From contig CP007053.1 in the NCBI GenBank assembly GCA_000242935.3, positions 3,209,001-3,273,000 on the forward strand: a stretch of DNA of 64,000 nucleotides, written 5' to 3'. Numbering within the stretch: the stretch's first letter is position 1; each line of letters starts with the position of its first letter. The notes below the pieces were generated by a model. The model saw only the letters and a program-made list of their open reading frames with translations. It was not told where the DNA came from and searched no databases. A program made the translations under genes and the position numbers. This document shows positions 51,785 to 60,671 of the stretch, piece after piece. The stretch comes from Opitutaceae bacterium TAV5. Lineage in GTDB: Bacteria; Verrucomicrobiota; Verrucomicrobiia; Opitutales; Opitutaceae.

Positions 51785-52987
51785 ATGCCCCCGGCGCGCC
51801 ATACCCGATCTGTCGTTTCGTTTCGCCAACCCGTCCCGAAAATGAATCCGCGCCACGTCCTCGCCTGCCTGCACTGGTCGACGCACAAGCTCGACTACGG
51901 CATCCGCGCCTACGCCCGCGAGGCCGACTGGACGCTCTCGTTCATGCGCAACGCGGCCGACTATCCGCACGGCTCGCGCAAGGTGGACGGCCTGCTCGTT
52001 TTCCCCGGCCATACCCCGGTCGATTTCCGCAAGCTGTACCCCAACGCGAAGATCGTGAATCTGCGCGGCCTTGGCGATATTCCGTCGGCCGATGCTTCCA
52101 CGCGCATCGACCACGAACAGGTGTCCCGCCTGGCGGCCGATTACCTGAGCGGCTCGGGTGGTTACCGGCACTTTCTCGGTTTCGGCTGCAAACGGGTCGA
52201 ACCGATCGTCACTCGCATCGATACCTTTTGCCGTTACCTTGCCAGGCGCGGTTATTCCGCCAGCCAGATGTACCTCAACTACTGGCCCGAACAGATCGTC
52301 ATTGATCCTGGTGATCTCCGGGCGCGGATTCATCGCATCGTGAAGAAGAACGGATTGCCCCTCGCCGTCTTTGCGCCCGACGACGCTTATGCCGAGGCGT
52401 TTATCCAGACCGCGCTCGATCTCGGGTATCGCATTCCCCAGGACATCGCCGTGCTCGGCGTGAACAACAGTCGCGAGATTTGCGAGGCCTGCCGGGTTCC
52501 CGTTTCGAGCATCGATGTCAATTTCTCGCGTCTCGGTTATGAGGGCGCGCGCCTGCTCGACGGGCTGATGAAGGGGGAAATCACCGCGGCGAGTCCGGCG
52601 GGCGAGCGTCATCTCGTCATCCCGCCGCTCACGATCGAAAAACGCCAGTCGACCGACAGCGCCGCCGAGAGCGACAAGGCGGTGGTCGCCATCCAGCAAT
52701 ACATCCGCGAGCATTTTGCCGAACGCATTTCCCTGGAAACGGTGCTGCAGGATCTGCGTTTGTCCCGTTCGACGGTTTTTGCGCGTTTCACGCATGCGGT
52801 CGGCCATCCGATCGGGAAAGAAATCACGCGAGTGCGGATGGACCACGCCCGCTATCTGCTGGCCGAGACCGACTACAAGATCGACGCCGTGGCGCGCATG
52901 AGCGGCTACGAAAACACCTCGGCCTTTTGCCGCCTGTTCAAGCGCCTCCACCAGCAGTCTCCCGCGGCCTGGCGCAGGCAGCAGTGA
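51785..52987 (+). CDS. XylR-like regulator: LacI-type sensor plus AraC HTH
   Basis: 400 aa; the ATG at 51842 (NPRHVLACLHWSTHKLDYG) is an alternative start. The N-terminal 270 residues form a periplasmic-binding-like sugar sensor (GYRIPQDIAVLGVNNSREIC, SSIDVNFSRLGYEGARLLDG). The C-terminal 110 are an AraC-type double HTH (ISLETVLQDLRLSRSTVFAR, KIDAVARMSGYENTSAFCRL). This layout is that of the xylose activator XylR, so it probably activates the fucosidase/hydrolase locus in response to a sugar; the ligand is unknown. Confidence 0.9.
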   Translation: MPPARHTRSVVSFRQPVPKMNPRHVLACLHWSTHKLDYGIRAYAREADWTLSFMRNAADYPHGSRKVDGLLVFPGHTPVDFRKLYPNAKIVNLRGLGDIPSADASTRIDHEQVSRLAADYLSGSGGYRHFLGFGCKRVEPIVTRIDTFCRYLARRGYSASQMYLNYWPEQIVIDPGDLRARIHRIVKKNGLPLAVFAPDDAYAEAFIQTALDLGYRIPQDIAVLGVNNSREICEACRVPVSSIDVNFSRLGYEGARLLDGLMKGEITAASPAGERHLVIPPLTIEKRQSTDSAAESDKAVVAIQQYIREHFAERISLETVLQDLRLSRSTVFARFTHAVGHPIGKEITRVRMDHARYLLAETDYKIDAVARMSGYENTSAFCRLFKRLHQQSPAAWRRQQ

Positions 52988-52999
52988 CTACGGTGTTTG

Positions 53000-53145
53000 A
53001 CGGAGCGGCGGCATGGCAGGCTGTCGGCCTGCGGCCTCGGTACTTGCCGCTGCCGACGACGCAACGCGTCGCCGGTCCGGACGGCGAGGCACCGGGCGAG
53101 GCGCTGACGCGCCTCGTCGCAGAGGCAAGAATGCCGCCGCTCCGT
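53000..53145. repeat. Palindromic intergenic repeat, second copy
   Basis: 15-bp ends ACGGAGCGGCGGCAT and ATGCCGCCGCTCCGT are perfect inverted repeats. The interior shares CCGCTGCCGACGACGC and GCGCCTCGTCGCAG with the element at 21443-21565. It lies between the convergent XylR-like and PEP-CTERM genes and fills most of that gap. Confidence 0.75.
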
Positions 53146-53174
53146 TGACACATCCGGCAAACCCGGATCGTGCT

Positions 53175-54005
53175 TCAGAGCCGGTGCCGGATCCGGGCGG
53201 CAATGGCCACGCCCGCCGCCAGCAGTCCTGCCAGCACGGCCCAAGTGCCCGGTTCGGGGATAACCTGCGATGTCGTCGCCGATTCCCAGTCGGTGCCGAT
53301 GCGGAGGTTGTCGAACGCGGTGACGGTGCCGGCGCCGTTCCGGTTGCCATCCTGCCGGCGGAGGAACAGGCGTCCGATATTGTCCACACTCGCGGTGAGC
53401 GTGCGGGTGGTGAGCGGAGGGGCGTTTTCGTCGTCGGCATTCAGCCAGAGGGTAAGCGTGGCCGAGCCGTCGCCGCCGAAGGTAAACTTGCCGGTAATCG
53501 TGTTCACGCCGCCGCTGACGTCGAACCCGCCCGCATTGAAGTCCCCGCCATTGACCCGGTACCGCCCGGTGGCTCCTCCCGTGCCGTAGGCGATGCCGAC
53601 ACTGAACACGTCGCTCCAGGAGCTGCCGTTCCACGTCTGGAAAACAAGCTGGTCATTGAACGAGCCGGCAGCCGAAGTGAACGCCGCCACGCTGACATCA
53701 AACGAGAAGTAAAAGGTGTCGGAGAGGGAGTCGAAAGCGCGGCTGGCCGTCGTGTCTCGGGTGCCGGTGATCGTGGCGACGCCGTCGTTTACGGTCCACA
53801 GGCCGGTGCCGTCAATGCTGGCGCCGCCACTCCAGGCGGTGGTGAAGCCGGTGCCGCCATTCCCGCCGGCGAGGTTGCCGTCGGCATAACCGAACAGTTC
53901 CTCGACCAGCGTGACACCGGCCGAGGCGAGGGGAGAGCTAGCGAGAACGGCCAGCGCCGCGAGCGGGCCGAGGACGGTGCGAGTGTGTCGTTTCAGGGAA
54001 ATCAT
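53175..54005 (-). CDS. PEP-CTERM surface protein
   Basis: 276 aa from the ATG at 54005. Signal peptide (VLGPLAALAVLASSPLASAG). The body is a beta-sandwich-like domain (FGYADGNLAGGNGGTGFTTA, DTFYFSFDVSVAAFT, GKFTFGGDGSATLTLWLNAD), like the LamG-type domains of this bacterial group. The C-terminus IPEPGTWAVLAGLLAAGVAI and its Arg-rich end are a PEP-CTERM signal. Probably the surface protein of the third sugar locus, although it is on the opposite strand. Confidence 0.87.
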   Translation of the reverse strand: MISLKRHTRTVLGPLAALAVLASSPLASAGVTLVEELFGYADGNLAGGNGGTGFTTAWSGGASIDGTGLWTVNDGVATITGTRDTTASRAFDSLSDTFYFSFDVSVAAFTSAAGSFNDQLVFQTWNGSSWSDVFSVGIAYGTGGATGRYRVNGGDFNAGGFDVSGGVNTITGKFTFGGDGSATLTLWLNADDENAPPLTTRTLTASVDNIGRLFLRRQDGNRNGAGTVTAFDNLRIGTDWESATTSQVIPEPGTWAVLAGLLAAGVAIAARIRHRL

Positions 54006-54143
54006 GAAATCGAGGCTGCGTCGACCGGGCCATGCCAACAAAACCAAAGTGTTTGCCCGCGATCCGGACTATGTGCCGGGCGTCGTTTTGTCCGGATTTT
54101 CGCTCTTTCCACCGGGGCGTGTCCGGCGTGTGCTGGTGGCGAC

Positions 54144-54779
54144 ATGAAGTTGCACGTTCTTCCCGCGGGGCCGATCCGCACCAACGCTTACCTGCTCACC
54201 GACGCCGCCTCCGGTGAGGCCATTCTCATCGACGCTCCCGAAGGCGTCTGGGCCGACGTGGAGCCCGTCCTCAAGGCCGAGGGCTGCACGCTCCGCGAAC
54301 TCTGGCTCACCCACGGCCACTGGGACCACATGCAGGGCAGCGCCGAGGTCGTCGAAAAATCCGGCGCCACCGTCCGCGCCCATGAGGCCGACCGCGTGCT
54401 CATCGAGACGCCCGAGGTTATGGAGCTCCTCGGCCCGGGCGTGCCGGTGCGGCCGGTGAAAATCGACGCCACGGTCAGCCAGGGCGACCGGCTGGCCGCG
54501 TTCGGCATGGAGGCGGAGGTGCGCCACGTGCCGGGGCATTGTCCGGGCAACGTGCTGTTTTATTTCGCGCCGGTGAAGGCGGCGTTTGTCGGCGACGCGC
54601 TGTTTGCCGGCAGCGTCGGCCGCACCGACCTGCCGGGCGGCAGCAGCGAGGAGCTGGCCCGCTCCGTCCGCGAACAGATCTACACGCTGCCGGGAGACAC
54701 GCAGGTGTTCCCCGGTCATGGCGGCCCCACTACGGTTGACCGCGAGCGGGCGACGAATCCCTTCGTCCGGAACGTCTGA
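54144..54779 (+). CDS. MBL-fold metallohydrolase (glyoxalase II-like)
   Basis: 211 aa. The metallo-beta-lactamase motif THGHWDH is at about 56-62. Further metal ligands are the His in VPGHCPGN (about 131), the Asp in FVGDALFAGSVGRTDLPGG (about 151) and the His in FPGHGGPTT (about 192). This set binds two metal ions in glyoxalase II-like hydrolases, which often cleave thioesters or detoxify aldehydes. No signal peptide, so cytoplasmic. No operon partner; the flanks are a PEP-CTERM promoter region and a repeat. Confidence 0.9.
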   Translation: MKLHVLPAGPIRTNAYLLTDAASGEAILIDAPEGVWADVEPVLKAEGCTLRELWLTHGHWDHMQGSAEVVEKSGATVRAHEADRVLIETPEVMELLGPGVPVRPVKIDATVSQGDRLAAFGMEAEVRHVPGHCPGNVLFYFAPVKAAFVGDALFAGSVGRTDLPGGSSEELARSVREQIYTLPGDTQVFPGHGGPTTVDRERATNPFVRNV

Positions 54780-54806
54780 AAATCCTTTTTCCCAATCCGG
54801 CAAGCC

Positions 54807-54990
54807 AACCGCGAATGGACGCTAATGAACGCGAATAAAAAGGCAGGAATCATTGGTTTTATTCCCTTGGGTCTAATACCCCGAAGCGTGCTTCGGCTTG
54901 TCGGAACGGCGGCGAGGACGCCGCCGCTCCAATACCTCGGGGCTTGCCCCGAAGTTCTTTATTCGCGTCTGTTCGCGTCCATTCGCGGTT
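54807..54990. repeat. Nested inverted repeat with decamer phrases, 184 bp
   Basis: 33-bp arms at 54807-54839 and 54958-54990 are built of 10-nt phrases (CGCGAATGGA, CGCTAATGAA, CGCGAATAAA) and are near-perfect inverted copies. Inside are further hairpins: GGCGGCG/CGCCGCC and CCCCGAAG/CTTCGGGG-like stems, plus a short piece of the GC-rich palindrome family (CCGCCGCTCC). It separates the MBL gene from the cyclase gene; nothing else is seen in this gap. Confidence 0.85.
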
Positions 54991-55027
54991 AAAAACTGAA
55001 TTTCCGGATCCTCCCTTGATTCCCGCC

Positions 55028-57340
55028 ATGTCTTCCCTCCCCGCCACTCCCGCTCCGTCCGCTTCCGATGCCGGCAGGATCACGCCGCAACAGAAGCGGC
55101 GGCGGTGGCGCGGGCAGTGGCTGGCGGTGGCGCTCCTGCCGCTGGCGCTGCTGTGGGCCTTGTTCGATACACTGGGCGCGTTGCGGACAATCGAGGAGGA
55201 GACGGTGGACTGGCGTTTCCGGTGGCGCGGCACTCTCGAGGCGCCGGTGAACGTCGTGTACGTGGATATCGATTCGCAGGCGGTCAGCGAGCTGGGCAAT
55301 TTTCCCTGGAACCGGGACCGGTTCGCCACCGTGTGCAAGGCGCTCCTCGCCGAGGCGCGGGTGAAGGCAATCGGAGTCGATGTGCTCATGTCGGAGGCCG
55401 GGATGCCGCAGGTGGTCAATCGCGCGGCATGGAATCGCGGCAACGCGGAGCTGGGCGATTTTCTGTTCTCCGAACCGCCGCCGCCGGTCGTGCTGGCCGC
55501 GGCCTACATGGGCGCGATCCGGAGGGACGAGGAAGGCAATGCCCTGCCGGTCGAGATCCCGCTTGCGGGCAGCATGCCGGCGGACTTTCCCGAACAGCCG
55601 CGCTGGCAGGGGCCGGACGGGTTGTGGAAACCGGCGCCGCATCACGGCCTGATTGATACGCTCGACAACGACACCCGCATCGTGCCGCTGTTCGCCCCGC
55701 TGCCGGACGGCGGCAACGTGCTGCACCTGTCGCTGGAACTGGCGCGAATCTGGTGGGGCGTACCGAAAGAAGGAGTACGGATACGCGATGATCGCATCGA
55801 CATGGTGGACGAAGACGGCCGGCCGGTGCGCCGGATCCCGCTTCCCGGCGGACAGTTTCTGGCGATCAACTGGTTCTCGGCATGGAAGGCGGAAGGGCAG
55901 AATCCGCGGATCAGCTTTGCGGATGTGCATACCTACGCGGGCATGCTCGGCTCGGCAGACGAGGCGGAGCGGGCGGCGGCGAAGGAGTTTTTCGGGCAGG
56001 AGGGATTCCGGGATGCGGTGGTGCTGATCGGGGCGACGGACCCGCTGATGCACGACATGGCAACAACCTCGTTTGACCGGCATCCGGTGCCGAAGGTGGG
56101 GATCTACGGCAACGTCCTCAAGATGCTCGTGGCCGGCCGCTTTCTGCATCACCCGCCGGGCTGGGCCGTGTGGGTGATCACGGGGGTGCTGGGTTATCTG
56201 ATCACGAAAGGCTTCGCGGGGGCGGCTCGCGAGCGGGAGCGGGTGACGGCGCTTGTTCTGGTGCTGGTCTACGTGGCGCTGGTGTTTGTGGTGTTTTCGC
56301 GGCTGGACTGGGTGCTGCCGCTGGCGGCGCCGGTGGGCGGGGCGCTTTCGGCCGGGTTTGCCGGGCTGGGCGTGCAGGTGGTCATCGAGCGGAGGCAGCG
56401 CAACCGGCTGCAGGGCATGTTCGGCTCATACGTCTCGCCCGAGGTGGTGAGGCAGCTCGTGGAGAGCGGCGAGGAGCCGAAGCTGGGCGGGGTGGAGGAG
56501 GAGATCACGGCGTATTTCAGCGACGTGCAGATGTTCGCCTCCGTATCCGAAAAACTGACACCGACGCAACTGGTCGAGCTGATGAACGAATACCTGGGGG
56601 CATGCGCCGATGTGGTGCAGGCGCAGGGCGGTACGCTCGACAAGTTCGTGGGCGACGCCGTGGTGGCGATGTTCGGCGCGCCGGTGCCGCTGCCGGATCA
56701 CGCGCACCGCGCCTGCATCGCGGCGCTGCGGGTGCAGCAACGGCTGGAGGCGATGCGCCGGCAATGGGCGTCGGAGACGCACCGGGATTGGCCGGCGGAG
56801 GTGGTCGGCCTGCGCACGCGCATCGGGCTCAACAGCGGACGGGCGGTCGTGGGCAACATGGGCAGCAGCGCGCGTTTCAATTACACCATGATGGGCGACA
56901 CGGTGAACCTGGCCGCGCGTCTGGAGTCGGCGGCGCGGCAGTGGGGGGTGTTCACGTTGTGCACAGCGGAAACGAAGGCGGGTTGCGAGGCGGTGGAGCC
57001 GGGGCGTGTGGTGTTTCGCCGGCTCAACAACACGGTCGTGAAGGGACGTTCGCAGCCGGTGGAGATTTATGAAGTGGTGGGCCTGCGCGAGCAGGTGTCG
57101 GAGGAGACGCACGAGTGCCTGCGGATTTTCGGCGTGGGCCTGCGTTGCTACAATGAACGCGACTGGGAGGGGGCGCGGGCGGCGTTTCGGGCGAGCGCGC
57201 GGCTGGAACCCCACAAGCCGGGAGAGGCCCCCGGCGTGACCCTGAACCCGTCTTTAGCGTTGCTGGGGATGGTGGGCGAGTTGCAGACCAACCCGCCGTG
57301 GGGCGACTGGGACGGCAGCTACCGGATGCGGGAGAAGTAG
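55028..57340 (+). CDS. CHASE2-domain adenylate/guanylate cyclase
   Basis: 770 aa from the ATG at 55028. A membrane segment lies at about 32-50 (LAVALLPLALLWALFDTLG), then an extracytoplasmic CHASE2 sensor at about 60-350 (PVNVVYVDIDSQAVSELGNF, VDVLMSEAG), then three membrane helices at about 370-460. The class III cyclase domain covers about 480-680, with metal-binding Asp in TAYFSDVQMFASVSE and FVGDAVVAMFGAP and the MMGDTVNLAARLESAA motif. It makes cyclic AMP (or GMP) in response to an unknown external signal. A repeat element sits on each side of the gene. Confidence 0.93.
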   Translation: MSSLPATPAPSASDAGRITPQQKRRRWRGQWLAVALLPLALLWALFDTLGALRTIEEETVDWRFRWRGTLEAPVNVVYVDIDSQAVSELGNFPWNRDRFATVCKALLAEARVKAIGVDVLMSEAGMPQVVNRAAWNRGNAELGDFLFSEPPPPVVLAAAYMGAIRRDEEGNALPVEIPLAGSMPADFPEQPRWQGPDGLWKPAPHHGLIDTLDNDTRIVPLFAPLPDGGNVLHLSLELARIWWGVPKEGVRIRDDRIDMVDEDGRPVRRIPLPGGQFLAINWFSAWKAEGQNPRISFADVHTYAGMLGSADEAERAAAKEFFGQEGFRDAVVLIGATDPLMHDMATTSFDRHPVPKVGIYGNVLKMLVAGRFLHHPPGWAVWVITGVLGYLITKGFAGAARERERVTALVLVLVYVALVFVVFSRLDWVLPLAAPVGGALSAGFAGLGVQVVIERRQRNRLQGMFGSYVSPEVVRQLVESGEEPKLGGVEEEITAYFSDVQMFASVSEKLTPTQLVELMNEYLGACADVVQAQGGTLDKFVGDAVVAMFGAPVPLPDHAHRACIAALRVQQRLEAMRRQWASETHRDWPAEVVGLRTRIGLNSGRAVVGNMGSSARFNYTMMGDTVNLAARLESAARQWGVFTLCTAETKAGCEAVEPGRVVFRRLNNTVVKGRSQPVEIYEVVGLREQVSEETHECLRIFGVGLRCYNERDWEGARAAFRASARLEPHKPGEAPGVTLNPSLALLGMVGELQTNPPWGDWDGSYRMREK

Positions 57341-57378
57341 GCCGGAAGCCGGGAAGACGGGTTTATGTCCGTTTTGTT

Positions 57379-57680
57379 TTACACAAAGAGCATCGGGCGG
57401 CGCAGCCGCAATCGAAGGGAAGAATGGCCACAAGAAACACAAAATTACCCTCTGCCCGGCGAGAATCTCCCGCGCGCTTATAAGCGCGATGGAGGCTTTC
57501 ATGCGCGGCGTGTTCTTTTTGTGTTTCTTGTGGCTGAAAAAAATCCGGAGGGTGGAGTTTTGGCCGCGAAGGGGCGCAAAGGGGTTTTTTGCAGGGGAGC
57601 TCTCCATGGCGCTTATAAGCGCCACGCAACATTTCATCCTCGTGGAGATTTTTGCGCTCCTTCGCGGCTAAAAAAATCCG
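57379..57680. repeat. Two-module palindromic element, copy 2 (inverted relative to copy 1)
   Basis: The outer parts are the reverse complement of 46812-47110. The inner module 57426-57534 (CCACAAGAAACACAAAAT, then GCGCGCTTATAAGCGCG, then TTTGTGTTTCTTGTGG) runs in the same direction as in copy 1, so it is flipped relative to its flanks. The gap between the cyclase and acyltransferase genes (57341-57854) holds this element and a short 9-nt-phrase array at 57799-57825, and no gene. Confidence 0.85.
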
Positions 57681-57798
57681 AGGCGGGGAGGGGCCACAGG
57701 TAAGGAAACAGGCTCCGGGAAGCGCGTAATTGTCCGTCTGCCAAAATCCTTGCGAATATGAGCGAATACCCAGGACAGCAGTGCAAAGGATCGACCCC

Positions 57799-57825
57799 CT
57801 CTTCGCGTTCTTCGCGATCTTCGTG
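57799..57825. repeat. Nonamer-phrase array
   Basis: Three 9-nt phrases in a row: CTCTTCGCG, TTCTTCGCG, ATCTTCGTG. It belongs to the same style of iterated intergenic phrase as the arrays at 34315, 46812, 54807 and 57379. It lies about 30 bp after the acyltransferase stop, reading on the minus strand. Confidence 0.7.
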
Positions 57826-57854
57826 TGAAAATCCGAAGGGTCCGGGGCAGGGAG

Positions 57855-58676
57855 TCACACGACCTGGTCGAGGCGGTGCGGGTCGTGCTCCACGTCGGGA
57901 TTGAGCTCCTGCAGCGTGGCGGCGAGCGCGGTGACGGCGGCGGCGGTGTCGGCCATTTCCTCGAGGGGCATGAGGCGGCCGTACAGATGGACACGCGAGA
58001 ACGGGCGCGGGATGCGAAAACCGTCCCAGCTTCGCAGGACCCAGGCCGACTCGAAGGCGGCACCGAAAGCGACGATCGGCGAGTGGCCGTTTTTGGCGAC
58101 GATGACGGTGCCGGGCTTCACCGTGTAGCGCGGCCCGCGGGGGCCGTCCGGGGTAAGGCCGATGTCGGAGCCCCGGCGGAGCGCGGCGATCAGGGCGGTG
58201 GCGGCCTTGTGTCCGTAGTTGCTGCTGGAGCCGCGAATGACGCGGATGCCGAGCATTTCCAGAAAGGCTCCCATGAGCGCGCCGTCCTTGCTGGCGCTGG
58301 TGAGCGCATGGAGGGGACGGGTCGGGCGGAAACGGGTGGCCTGGTCGGCGATGATGAAGGTGCGGTTGTGCCAGAGAGCGAAGGTGAAAGGCCGGTCGGT
58401 CCGGGTGAACAGGCTTGCGGATGCCGGGCCGGTGGTGACGTGGAGGGTGGCATTCCAGAGGTGCAGGAAAACGGTGAGAGGCCAGAGCGCGGCGCGTTTC
58501 AGTCCGCTCACCTGATGGATGCGTGCGGGTTTTTTGCGCGCGCGGGTCGCTGCGGCCGTGGCCGGCGCAGCGGCGTCAGCGTGCGCGGTGTCGCCGATGG
58601 CGGTTTCCGGTGGCGGCTGGGCATCACGTGGCTGGGTCATGCGGATGTGCGAAACAGGAGAGGCTGGTTTCTTCAT
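57855..58676 (-). CDS. Lysophospholipid acyltransferase-like protein (DUF374)
   Basis: 273 aa from the ATG at 58676; 58640 is another possible start, and the longer frame to 58817 overlaps the divergent Smr gene. DUF374 motifs: FALWHNRTFI (the H-x4 acyltransferase-like site, about 100), TSASKDGALMGAFLEMLGI, VIRGSSSNYGHKAATAL, and GLTPDGPRGPRYTVKPG. The family transfers acyl chains in lipid A or phospholipid synthesis at the inner membrane. Divergent from the Smr gene with 43 bp between the starts, so the promoters overlap. Confidence 0.88.
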   Translation of the reverse strand: MKKPASPVSHIRMTQPRDAQPPPETAIGDTAHADAAAPATAAATRARKKPARIHQVSGLKRAALWPLTVFLHLWNATLHVTTGPASASLFTRTDRPFTFALWHNRTFIIADQATRFRPTRPLHALTSASKDGALMGAFLEMLGIRVIRGSSSNYGHKAATALIAALRRGSDIGLTPDGPRGPRYTVKPGTVIVAKNGHSPIVAFGAAFESAWVLRSWDGFRIPRPFSRVHLYGRLMPLEEMADTAAAVTALAATLQELNPDVEHDPHRLDQVV

Positions 58677-58719
58677 GCGACGCTTGCGAGGATGAAGAAA
58701 GGGCGGTTGGGTCGGCCGG

Positions 58720-59037
58720 ATGTCTTCTTCCCCGGAAAACCTTCGCGGAGAGCCGGAATCCGGTTTCGGGCCGGAGCCGGTGGTCGTTCCGATCACGGGC
58801 GAGCTCGATCTGCACACGTTTGCCCCGCGCGAGACGGCGCAGGTGCTCGATGCCTATATCGAGGCCTGCCTCGAGCGCGGCATCCGTTCGCTGCGGGTGA
58901 TCCACGGCAAGGGCACCGGCACGCTGCGCGAGACGGTGCATGCCTTTCTGCGCCGCGACCCGCGGGTGTTGTCGTTCCGCATCGGCGACGAGACGTCCGG
59001 CGGCTGGGGGGCGACGCGGGTGCAGCTGAAGGGATAG
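58720..59037 (+). CDS. Smr-domain protein (MutS2 C-terminal type)
   Basis: 105 aa. An Smr domain fills about 25-105: the GELDLHTFAPRETAQVLDAY opening (LDLH), the VIHGKGTGTLRETVHAFL loop (HGKGTG), and a closing GGWGATRVQLKG. Smr domains have nicking endonuclease or RNA-cleaving activity in MutS2 and related proteins. Stand-alone copies are common and little known. It is convergent with nuoN, 24 bp apart at the stops. Confidence 0.9.
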   Translation: MSSSPENLRGEPESGFGPEPVVVPITGELDLHTFAPRETAQVLDAYIEACLERGIRSLRVIHGKGTGTLRETVHAFLRRDPRVLSFRIGDETSGGWGATRVQLKG

Positions 59038-59060
59038 GGCGCGTATCCCCGCAGGCTTCG

Positions 59061-60611
59061 TCAGCGCAGGATCAGCCAGGCGCCGAGCGGGCCTTGCCAG
59101 AAGCCGAGGACGACGGAGGCGGCGGCGAGGACGACGAGTGTCACGCCGGCGAGGGCGCCGACCGGCGCGCGCGGGGGACGCGGATCGGTTTCGCCTTCGA
59201 GCAGCGGGGCGCGCCAGACGTTGAAGAAGGCGGCCTTGATCCAGCCGAAGTAGTAGTAGATCGAAATGACCACGCCGATGATCGCCACGGCGAGCAGCAG
59301 GTACAGCTCGGCGCGGAAAGCGGCGAGGAAGACGAAGAGCTTGCCCATGAAGCCGGCCAGCGGCGGGATGCCGGCCATCGAACCGAGGCCGATGGCGAGG
59401 ACGCCCGCGAGGAAGGGGTGCGTCTTGCCGAGGTCGTTGTAGTCCTCGAGTTCCTGGGTGGCGTCGTTTGCGCCGGCGACGTGTGTCATCACGCCAAAAA
59501 CGGCGAAGCTGGCGAGGAGGTAGGCGAGGAGGTAGAAGTTGATCGCGCCGACGGCCTGTGCGGCGATGTCGGCGTTGAGCGAGGCGATGACGCCGATCAG
59601 GAGGTAGCCGGCATGCGAGACGCCGGAGAGGCCGAGGAGGCGCTTGACGTTGTGCTGCGTGAGCGCGGCGAGGTTGCCGAAGAGGATCGTGGCCACGGCC
59701 ATGATCACGAGAACCTTGTAGAGGAGTTCCGAATACGTCCCGAAAACGCGGGTGAGGATGAGCAGGAGCGTGAAGCCGGCCGCCTTGGAGCCGACGGCGA
59801 GGAAGGCGGTGACGGGCGTCGGCGCGCCTTGATAAACGTCGGGAATCCAGATCTGGAAGGGGACGGCGCCGATCTTGAAGGCCACGCCGCAGAGCACGAG
59901 GACGATGCCGGCACTGGCGAGGAAATTGCCGGGGTTGGCGGCAAGGAAGAGGCGCAGTGCGGTGAAATCCATCGGTTCGCCGCCGGGCAGGGTGCCGGGA
60001 AGATCAGGCGAGCCGGCCACGCCGTAGAGGAGCACGATGCCGAAAAGGAGGAGTCCCGAACTGAGCGAGCCGGTGATGAGGTATTTGAGGCCGGCTTCGA
60101 GGGTGAGCGGGTTGTGCCGGAAATAACTGACGAGAATGTAGAATCCGACGGTGACGGTTTCGAGCGCGACGAAGAGCAGGATGAAGTTGTGCGCCTGCGC
60201 GAGGAGCATCAGCGCGCCCGAGATGACGAGCGTGATGGCGAAGAACTCGATGCGGGGGAGTCTGGCCGGCCCTTGTCGGGCGAGCGAGACGGTGCCGAGG
60301 ATCGAGACGAGGAGCGAGGTCAGCAGGAAAAACAGCCGCATGAACTGGCCTTGCGCCGACTGCTCGATGAGGCCGTTGAAGGTGAGGCCGGCGGTGGCGA
60401 TGGCAGGGTTCGTGTAGTTGACGACAAAGGCCACGAGGATCGCCAGCTGGCCGAGGATCGCCAGCGCGGGGATGGCGCCGTGGTTCTTCTTCGGGAGGAC
60501 GATCTCGAAGACGAGAAGCAGGAGCGCGAGGAGGCCGAGCGCGACTTCGGGTGCGATGGACAACCAGTTGTTGCTCGCGGCGCGCTGGAGAAGATCGGTT
60601 GGGTCAGGCAT
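59061..60611 (-). CDS. nuoN: NADH-quinone oxidoreductase subunit N
   Basis: 516 aa, about 14 membrane helices. It has the antiporter-like subunit signature (FILLFVALETVTVGFYILVS with the conserved Glu; SGSLSS-type loop; QIWIPDVYQGAPTPVTAFL with the expected Pro and Lys context; LFGNLAALTQHNVKRLLGLS). It pumps protons in complex I in the cytoplasmic membrane. It is downstream of nuoM by 60 bp, which include a 7-nt-phrase array at 60615-60649. Last gene of the visible nuo run. Confidence 0.95.
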   Translation of the reverse strand: MPDPTDLLQRAASNNWLSIAPEVALGLLALLLLVFEIVLPKKNHGAIPALAILGQLAILVAFVVNYTNPAIATAGLTFNGLIEQSAQGQFMRLFFLLTSLLVSILGTVSLARQGPARLPRIEFFAITLVISGALMLLAQAHNFILLFVALETVTVGFYILVSYFRHNPLTLEAGLKYLITGSLSSGLLLFGIVLLYGVAGSPDLPGTLPGGEPMDFTALRLFLAANPGNFLASAGIVLVLCGVAFKIGAVPFQIWIPDVYQGAPTPVTAFLAVGSKAAGFTLLLILTRVFGTYSELLYKVLVIMAVATILFGNLAALTQHNVKRLLGLSGVSHAGYLLIGVIASLNADIAAQAVGAINFYLLAYLLASFAVFGVMTHVAGANDATQELEDYNDLGKTHPFLAGVLAIGLGSMAGIPPLAGFMGKLFVFLAAFRAELYLLLAVAIIGVVISIYYYFGWIKAAFFNVWRAPLLEGETDPRPPRAPVGALAGVTLVVLAAASVVLGFWQGPLGAWLILR

Positions 60612-60614
60612 GTT

Positions 60615-60649
60615 GAAATGCGGATTGCGGATTGCGAAATGCGGAATGG
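60615..60649. repeat. Heptad-phrase array between nuoN and nuoM
   Basis: Five 7-nt phrases without gaps: GAAATGC, GGATTGC, GGATTGC, GAAATGC, GGAATGG. It starts 3 bp before the nuoN start codon on the minus strand, so it occupies the ribosome-binding region of nuoN in the transcript. Confidence 0.8.
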
Positions 60650-60671
60650 GCGGACGCTGGCTGTGGCCGGA

